64,000 bases of DNA from Bradyrhizobium sp. CCBAU 51765 (lineage in GTDB: Bacteria; Pseudomonadota; Alphaproteobacteria; Rhizobiales; Xanthobacteraceae): the NCBI RefSeq assembly GCF_015291725.1, contig NZ_CP030038.1, positions 6,995,001 to 7,059,000 of the forward strand, written 5' to 3'. The position numbers and the translations under genes are program-made. The notes below the pieces were generated by a model. That model was given only the letters and a program-made list of their open reading frames with translations, was not told where the DNA came from and did not search any database. The stretch's first letter is position 1. Each line of letters begins with the position of its first letter. Positions 58,985 to 64,000 of the stretch are shown piece by piece.

Positions 58985-60113
58985 TAGGCGTCAGGCCAAG
59001 CCAGGCCGCGAACTCCCGCCCGGAGCGGAAAATTGTCGCGTCCGGTACGGTCGCGGCGAGAGCTGTGGCCGTTATGGGACCGATCCCGGGGATCGAGGAC
59101 AGCAACTTCGCCATCGGATTTACGCGCTGGATCTGAGCCAGCTCGCGCTCGATAGCCTCGACCTGCCGGTCCAATTCCTTCAGTTGGTTCACAAGGACGG
59201 CTAGTGCGATCCGGGCGTGGGCCGGTAGCGTCAGTTCCTCGTCATCCAACACGTCCACCAGACCATCCACCCGTTGCCGGCCTTGCCCGACGATGATTCC
59301 GAACTCAGCAAAGTGAGCCCGAATGGCGCAGGCTGTCATGGTTCGTTGGCGGACCAATAAGCCTCTTGCACGATGAAGCATCAAGAAGCCCTGGTTCTCG
59401 CCGCTCTGATGGGAACGAACCGCATATTGGAACGGGTGAACCGCTTCGCAGATCGCGGCCGCGTCAGCGGCGTCATTCTTGGCTCCTCTTCGTACGTAGG
59501 GTTTAACATAGGCCGGCGGGATCAATCTCACATCATGTCCAAACTGCCGAAACTCCCGCGCCCAGTGGTGAGCAGTCGCGCAGGCCTCAATGCCGACTAG
59601 ACAAGGCGCGAGCGAGGAGAAGAACGACACGATCTCGCCTCGCCGGAGGCGTTGGCGACCGGCCACTTGGCCTTGGCCATCAACTGCATGGATGTGAAAT
59701 ACGTGCTTCGAAATGTCCAACCCAATTGTCGCGGCTTCCATTGGTGAATTGCTCCTGTTACCGGGTTCGTCCATCGCCAGTATATCGCCGGCGCCGAGGA
59801 AGCGGGGCCGTCTTCCCCATCAACGGCCGGCTGCGGGATGAACTGTTGAACGAGACGCTGTTCACGTCGCTGGCCCAGGCCCGCGTCACGTTTGGATGCT
59901 GGCGGGCCGATTACAACGATGCACGACCACATTCGCGGCTCGGATGGGAGACGCCGTCCAAGTTGGCCTTGACCTGCCATCCGCGCCGGGATCTGGCGCT
60001 GCGCTATGCCGAGGACTCCGCGCCAGCTCCCGTCGCTACCACCGCCCAACCGGGCAAATCCAACAGCCGGGGCGAACTCAGGACTGGATAAAACTTGGGG
60101 ACAAGGTCACATC

Positions 60114-60250
60114 TTCAGAGTTGACGTTTGCCCGCAGTAACTAAGGAACCGGCGTACGCTCCGCAGCGACACGCGGCCCGACACCACCAAGCAATTTCGG
60201 GCGCATCCATTCATATAGAGTCAAAGCTGGAAAGCGCGAACCATTGCGTT
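60114..60250. other. Short intergenic stretch
   Basis: Between nest 2 and the hairpin after the ATP-grasp gene. Nothing recognised. Confidence 0.4.
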
Positions 60251-60282
60251 CACATGCAACCCTCCATGAGGGGTTGCATGTG
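60251..60282 (-). terminator. Long perfect hairpin after the ATP-grasp gene
   Basis: CACATGCAACCC and GGGTTGCATGTG form a perfect 12-bp stem with an 8-base loop, 33 bases beyond the stop codon of the minus-strand ligase gene. There is no T-run on that side, so it may be a Rho-type end or a protein-binding palindrome. Confidence 0.6.
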
Positions 60283-60314
60283 TTGAGCGATAAAGTTGAC
60301 CCGGCAATCGCGAG

Positions 60315-61352
60315 TCAAGGATTTTGAAAGCGAGAAATGATTAACTGTGCGACTTGGTCTGAGCGATCTATGCCCGTCGCAAGCTTTGCATCGTATAGCC
60401 CACCCGGGTTTGTCAGATTAATTTCCACTATGTAAGGGTAAGCCATGTCAATACCGACAAAGTTGACCCTATGCTCCATCAACCTCCGACCGATCAACTC
60501 GGCAAGCGCTATTTCAGCGGAGTCCAAGTCTACCGCGGTCGGCTTTGCTCCTTGCGCGATATTGGATCTGTGATCGTCTGAAGCCGCTGCCCGTCCGTGC
60601 CACGCAATCGCCTGTCCGCAGGCAACAACGACACGCTTTTCGCCTTGCTTCACCTCCGGGATGAAATGCTGAAGAATTGCGTACTCAGCTTTAAAGCCTC
60701 CCAGCCCGTAAACAGTCGGGGTTTGTGTGACGAGAGAGTCGCGTTCTGCGAGGCCGCCGAACAGGCTCTGCGCGTTAGCATTTCCGGTGAGGCATTGGAG
60801 AATCGTTCGAACATTTGGCCCGTCGGGAGGAAGCAAGAAGACGTTTTGTCCGCAATAACCGTTTGGCGGTTTCGCCACCCAACACATATCGGGGTTTTGC
60901 CGATAACGCTCCAAAAGCAGAGAAAAGTCGTTCGATGCATATGCAACACACCTGTTCTCCTTCGGAACAAAGTGGCCCAGTGCATGTTTTGTTTCCAGAA
61001 ACAGGGTGCCTTCAACGCTGTTAACAAAGCTGGTATGCTGGGAAACTACCCACAGGATTTGCCAGACATCCCTAGCTATGCTCGGCGGTCCACCCAAACT
61101 GTTGTTCCAGACAAGCTGGCATTCATCAAAGAAATATGTGCCCCGGACCCCCTGCGCCGCAGACCCGAGATGATGCGGCTCCCCATCTACATGAGACAGA
61201 ACTCCACGTATGAAATATCGGTAGTTGTCCCAACCGATTCCTGTGACCTCGCCAAAAACGACTTCCCAGCCATGGCGGCGGAACGCATTCCCGATTGGTA
61301 CATCGTTTTCGCCCAAGCAATCAACGTTGGCTGTTAATATGAGCAATCTCAT
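60315..61352 (-). CDS. Glutathione-synthetase-like ATP-grasp ligase
   Basis: 345 residues with the GshB-type ATP-grasp fold, which forms peptide bonds by an acyl phosphate. The ATG at 61352 follows AGGAGAA. The ATP-grasp part shows CWVAKPPNGYCGQNVFLL, LQHFIPEVKQGEKRVVVACG (227-246), RSNIAQGAKPTAVDLDS (262-278), NFVGIDM (297-303) and the metal motif VEINLTNPGGL (309-319). The N-terminal 100 residues only loosely follow GshB, with GNAFRRHGWEVVFGE. The host certainly has a chromosomal gshB, so this is an accessory ligase with an unknown amino-acid or peptide substrate. It stands alone, followed by a hairpin. Confidence 0.85.
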   Translation of the reverse strand: MRLLILTANVDCLGENDVPIGNAFRRHGWEVVFGEVTGIGWDNYRYFIRGVLSHVDGEPHHLGSAAQGVRGTYFFDECQLVWNNSLGGPPSIARDVWQILWVVSQHTSFVNSVEGTLFLETKHALGHFVPKENRCVAYASNDFSLLLERYRQNPDMCWVAKPPNGYCGQNVFLLPPDGPNVRTILQCLTGNANAQSLFGGLAERDSLVTQTPTVYGLGGFKAEYAILQHFIPEVKQGEKRVVVACGQAIAWHGRAAASDDHRSNIAQGAKPTAVDLDSAEIALAELIGRRLMEHRVNFVGIDMAYPYIVEINLTNPGGLYDAKLATGIDRSDQVAQLIISRFQNP

Positions 61353-61959
61353 AGTGTTCTCCTGCAAGAGTGCACGAGCATTTTGATGCCGGCATATCAA
61401 GGATTGTCGCGACATGGAGCTAACCATCCACCATGGTCTGAGGGCCCGCGAACAGAGTCAGACGAGACTGGGGCGTTGCTCACGACCTTTCCCCTTCTCT
61501 AACAAGCAACCAATATGCCAAGCGTCTAATCGACTGTAACAGCATGTTTTTGGATTACGTGCTGAAGAAGCCCTCATGCAGCTTCAATCTTATGAACATG
61601 CGCCGTTGTAACAAAGCAGACAACGATCAAAACAAAACTCTCAACGCCTCTCTTCCCTCCCCTGGAGAGCGAGATTCTTTGCTTGCGCCAGCCGCAATCG
61701 TCCTAGAGCACCCATGACGCTCATGGCCGGCGTGCGTTGCAACGAGACGGCGCTTACTGAGGGTATGCAACAACCTCAACACATGGCGACGGCGACCGAC
61801 GCCGAGCGCGATAGCTGGCCCCGCTGCTCGCACAGCCAGGTTTCCAGCGCCGTCAGCAGCGGCGCGCCTTAGTCCCTGCGGATTCGAAGCCGCACGCCGG
61901 CGGCAAATAGAAGAGGTGGCCGTTGTCTGCTTCCCGCGCTGGCATTTCCCTCGACCTCC
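61353..61959. other. No recognisable gene
   Basis: Upstream region of the ATP-grasp gene and about 350 bases of GC-rich DNA with open but unassignable frames on both strands. Confidence 0.35.
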
Positions 61960-62500
61960 ATAAGAGATTGCGTTCTGGCGAGGCTCAACACAGCGCTGAT
62001 GTGACGCCCCCCCGAAAGCGAGACGCCTCGGAGAGCTCATTGTATGCGTCACAGGCCTCGGCATGCAGAATGCCGAGGAGCACCGGAGGGGATGTTCGCG
62101 CCGACGGTCCTGAGAGGCGCAATGGAGCGCTGCCGGCGACGCACGGCCGCCGAACGGACGGCCGGCGCCCACATATTGAGACGAAACCGGAGGTTGATTC
62201 AAAATTGGCGCGTAGCGCGCATAGCACGACTTCGTTCGTGGGCGCGATCGAAATTCTGGCGTCACGCAAACTAGCGACTTCGAGCACGGATGCACATCCA
62301 CCACGAAACTCGCTGAACCAGAGCGCATTCGGCGGTTAGAGCATCCAGAATGTGCCCCGCGATCGGATCTTTTTGTCGATCGACGCAGAGCGGGCATCGC
62401 GCTCCTCGGCCGAGTTCAAAGCAGATGGAGAGCATCGTGCTCCTATCTTCGTCTTGACGCCGCTTCTTTTCGAGCCTGTCGGTAAACGCCACGTCCTTTA
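61960..62500 (-). pseudogene. Decayed copy of the DTD2-like gene, 5' part
   Basis: On the minus strand, CVDRQKDPIAGHILDALTAE with CALV, and after frame changes MLEVASLRDARISIAPTNEV, follow the N-terminal 65 residues of the protein at 37773-36835 (CVDREKDPVAGHVLNALKAE, LEVAGLQGARISIVATNEV). The rest is lost or scrambled. The upstream sequence is also shared, so this is part of a larger duplication. Confidence 0.75.
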
Positions 62501-62788
62501 AGCGAAATCCGAGCCTGCGAGGCGAGACCGGTCACATGTAGGCGATCAACTCGAACAGCGCTACAACGGGGCCACTCGCGAGCTGAAATCGCGCGAGCTA
62601 AAAATCGCAGCAGCGGATCGCCGAATTAGCACCGAACTTAACCTGGTTGCGCGACGAACAAGAGCGGATGCTGCCGCCATAATCGCGTCGAGGCAAGTCA
62701 ACCGCCTTGCAAGCCTCCATTTTAGCTTGACTTCGGAAGAGATCATGAAAGGCACTAGGGCCCTACACCAACCGCGTAGCTATTAGCT
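62501..62788. repeat. Second copy of the DTD2 upstream region (left part)
   Basis: Similar to 37915-38250: both contain GTTGC with CGACGAACAAGA, a stretch reading LVRRATRLS on the minus strand, and CCTACACCA with CGCGTA. Interrupted at 62789 by an IS630 and continuing at 63835. Confidence 0.65.
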
Positions 62789-63834
62789 TAGAGCATGATG
62801 TTTTTATACGGAAACATAACCTGAGTTTTTTGAAGTAGTTGGTGCACTCCTCCTCGGAAAAGAGATCGAGGAGTTCACCGACCTTTCTCCAGGTTGCCTC
62901 CACGTCACGGGGCTCGGCAGCTCGCATGAGATGTTTGAGTTTGGCGAAGACCTGCTCGATCGGATTGAGGTCCAGGCTATAGGGCGGTAGGAAGATGCGG
63001 TGGGCGCCTCTGGCTCGGATGGCTTGGCGAGCCGTCTTGCCTTGTGGCTGCCAAGATTGTCGAGAACGACGATCTCGCCCGGTGCGAGGGTGGGTGCCAA
63101 CACCTTCTCGACGTACAGGGTGAAGAGCTCACCATTGATGGGACCATCAATCACCCAAGGCGCCCTGATCCGATCGTAAGCAGCGCCGCGATGAAGGTCA
63201 TGGTCTTCCAATGGCCGAAAGGTGCAGAGGCTTGGAGGCGCTGCCCACAAGGCCCCCAGCCGCGCAGCGGTGCCATATTAGTTTTGTTCCACGTCTCGTC
63301 GATAAACACCAACCGCGCGACGTCGATCCTGCCTTGATGTGCTTTCCAGCGGGCGCGCTTACGGGCGACGTCGGGACGATCCTGCTCGGCTGGTAGAATC
63401 GTTTTTTTGAAGCTGAGCCCCGCGGCGTGAACAAAAGTCCACACCGCCCATACGTCTGTCTTGATCCCGCGTGCGGCCAGTTCCTGCGTCAGCTTGCGCA
63501 AGGTGCATGGCCCCGAGCGAATGCGTTTGCGCAGCCAGTCGGCGTTGGCATCCGACAGAACCCGTTTCTTGTGGCCGCCGATTTGGCCAGGTGACAGGCC
63601 TTCGGTATCCCGTCTCAGATTCTTCCACTTCGTCACGCAGGAGGGGCTGATCTGGAGCGCCTCGGCAATCGAACGAACTGTTTCCCCCGCATCAGCTCGC
63701 GCCAAAGCCCGTTCCCGGATGTCTTCCGAATAGGGTCGCGTCATCCATGCTGGCCTCCGCCCTCCAGCATGGATGTTGAATCAGAAATCGCTCCCGGTGG
63801 GAATCCCGATTCCAGTCAAAAACGACATACTCTA
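62789..63834 (-). mobile_element. IS630-family element in the duplicated region, TA duplication
   Basis: TA at 62789-62790 and 63833-63834 flank inverted ends that share TAGAG, ATG and GTTTTT. The sequence on both sides together matches the uninterrupted copy around 38240-38260. Confidence 0.88.
62804..63744 (-). pseudogene. IS630-family transposase, frameshifted
   Basis: The first frame (63744 to about 63170) reads MTRPYSEDIRERALARADAG, ALQISPSCVTKWKNLRRDTE, LARLVFIDETWNKTNMAPLR and GHWKTMTFIAALL. A frame change near 63180 leads to APWVIDGPINGELFTLYVEK and IVVLDNLGSHKARR, and another near 63030 puts the expected PYSLDLNPIEQVFAKLKHL in a different frame. Two lesions make it inactive. Confidence 0.85.
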
Positions 63835-64000
63835 GAGGGTCACCACGCCAAAATTGCGCATTCTTCGACGTTCCCGCCGCAATCCTGCGCTAGGCAGCGG
63901 TAGCTCGCTCGAAGCCACTGGGACGCTCAGAAAATGCAATGATCAGAAGCGAGAACGGAATATTATTCGGCGAACGATCCACCTGCTAATCTGGATGCGG
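63835..64000. repeat. Second copy of the DTD2 upstream region (right part)
   Basis: GGTCACCACGCCAA, ATCAGAAGCGA and CACCTGCTAATCTGG match 38250-38410 in order. The region runs out of the window. Confidence 0.65.

Larger units (their letters stand above)
55855..59741 (-). pseudogene. IS110-family (IS1111-type) transposase, cut by two elements
   Basis: The N-terminal 250 residues are at 59741-58988: TIGLDISKHVFHIHAVDGQG, GIEACATAHHWAREF, NDAADAAAICEAVHPFQ, SIPGIGPITATALAATVPDA and EFAAWLGLTP. The C-terminal part is at 56119-55855: KQNSTGGKDRLGRITKQGDS and AVANKLARIIWAMMTTGEF. Joining across the inserted elements at the TTAG target restores LGLTPKQNSTGGKD. The transposase was intact before the insertions. 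Confidence 0.88.
55597..59822 (-). mobile_element. IS110-family element inside IS3 orfB, itself interrupted
   Basis: Its removal restores IS3 orfB. Without the inner elements (56124-57481 and 57483-58984) it is about 1.36 kb. The same IS110 at the same IS3 position appears in an inverted partial copy at 32176-32896. Confidence 0.88.
54930..60091 (+). pseudogene. IS3-family OrfB, split by an IS110 nest
   Basis: GTG at 54930 overlaps the orfA stop. The frame reads LVEAHGMSERRACKAIGCCR, WSLDFVSDQLTVGRRFRILT, VVSDNGSELTSNAILTWADQ and ends at NAFIESF at 55595. It resumes after 59822 as NGRLRDELLNETLFTSLAQA to the stop at 60091. Joining 55596 to 59823 restores ESFNGRLRDE, the third catalytic region. 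A short compensating frame error lies near 55140. Confidence 0.88.
53275..60109 (+). mobile_element. IS3-family (IS407-type) element, outer shell of nest 2, 4-bp duplication CATC
   Basis: The left end TGACCTTGCCCCC and the inverse of the right end TGACCTTGTCCCC match, with ATCCAG and AGTTCGC shared further in. CATC occurs at 53271-53274 and again at 60110-60113, the 4-bp duplication typical of this IS3 subgroup. Inside, orfA is split by one IS110 and orfB by another IS110 that itself holds two more elements. Confidence 0.9.

Noticed and set aside
1..64000. CRISPR array, tRNA, rRNA, replication origin or nod/nif genes
   Set aside because: No regular spaced repeats, no tRNA-like or rRNA sequences and no Nod or Nif protein motifs were seen on reading; a covariance or HMM search was not possible here.

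Overview
The window reads as a symbiosis plasmid or symbiosis island of a nitrogen-fixing alphaproteobacterium (Rhizobiales: Sinorhizobium, Mesorhizobium or Bradyrhizobium type). The evidence is high GC, rhizobial-type proteins, an extreme load of insertion sequences (IS110, IS3, IS21, IS66, IS256, IS630, IS5 and IS30 families plus a group II intron) and many decayed catabolic genes. From memory, the ABC transporter set resembles the y4fO/y4fN/y4fP set, and the aminotransferase/aldehyde dehydrogenase pair resembles y4uB/y4uC, of the NGR234 symbiotic plasmid. No nod, nif, rRNA, tRNA or CRISPR locus is visible.

Layout. 0-7.6 kb is a graveyard: an IS66 element split by an IS110, a truncated IS110, decayed genes for an argininosuccinate-lyase-like protein and a GHMP kinase, then broken IS256 and IS3. 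7.6-15.7 kb holds a polyamine-type ABC importer (ATPase, fused double permease, Tat-type binding protein; an IS630 lies between permease and binding protein) followed by a serine hydrolase of the 6-aminohexanoate-dimer hydrolase/class C beta-lactamase fold. 16.8-26.3 kb is a set of mobile elements nested inside one another: an IS3 holds a group II intron, which holds a second IS3, which holds an IS630 and an IS21, and the IS21 holds an IS110. Most boundaries can be fixed by target duplications or by restored reading frames. 26.5-27.6 kb carries a divergent D-Ala-D-Ala-ligase-like gene. 28-33.7 kb is again IS elements.

34-52.6 kb is the main metabolic block, mostly on the minus strand: two M20 amidohydrolases, an M24 peptidase, a protein of the archaeal/plant D-aminoacyl-tRNA deacylase (DTD2/GEK1) family, a diaminobutyrate-type aminotransferase, a CapA-like phosphoesterase, and an omega-aminotransferase with a succinate-semialdehyde-type dehydrogenase. 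Remnants of D-amino-acid dehydrogenase, sarcosine oxidase alpha and purU lie among them. 53.3-60.1 kb is a second nest (IS3 holding two IS110s, one of which holds an IS5-like element and another IS110) bounded by a CATC target duplication. 60.3-61.4 kb encodes a glutathione-synthetase-like ATP-grasp ligase. The end repeats, in decayed form, the DTD2-gene 5' part and its upstream region, interrupted by an IS630.

Working view (inference). The surviving enzymes are importers, amidohydrolases, aminotransferases, ATP-grasp ligases and a D-aminoacyl-tRNA deacylase. Together they suggest use or synthesis of unusual amino acids or small peptides in the nodule environment, possibly including D-amino acids, with the deacylase as protection of translation. 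The 1.5-kb IS110 copies at 29.7 and 57.5 kb are direct repeats carrying the same inactivating frameshift. They enclose most of this block and could allow its loss or amplification.
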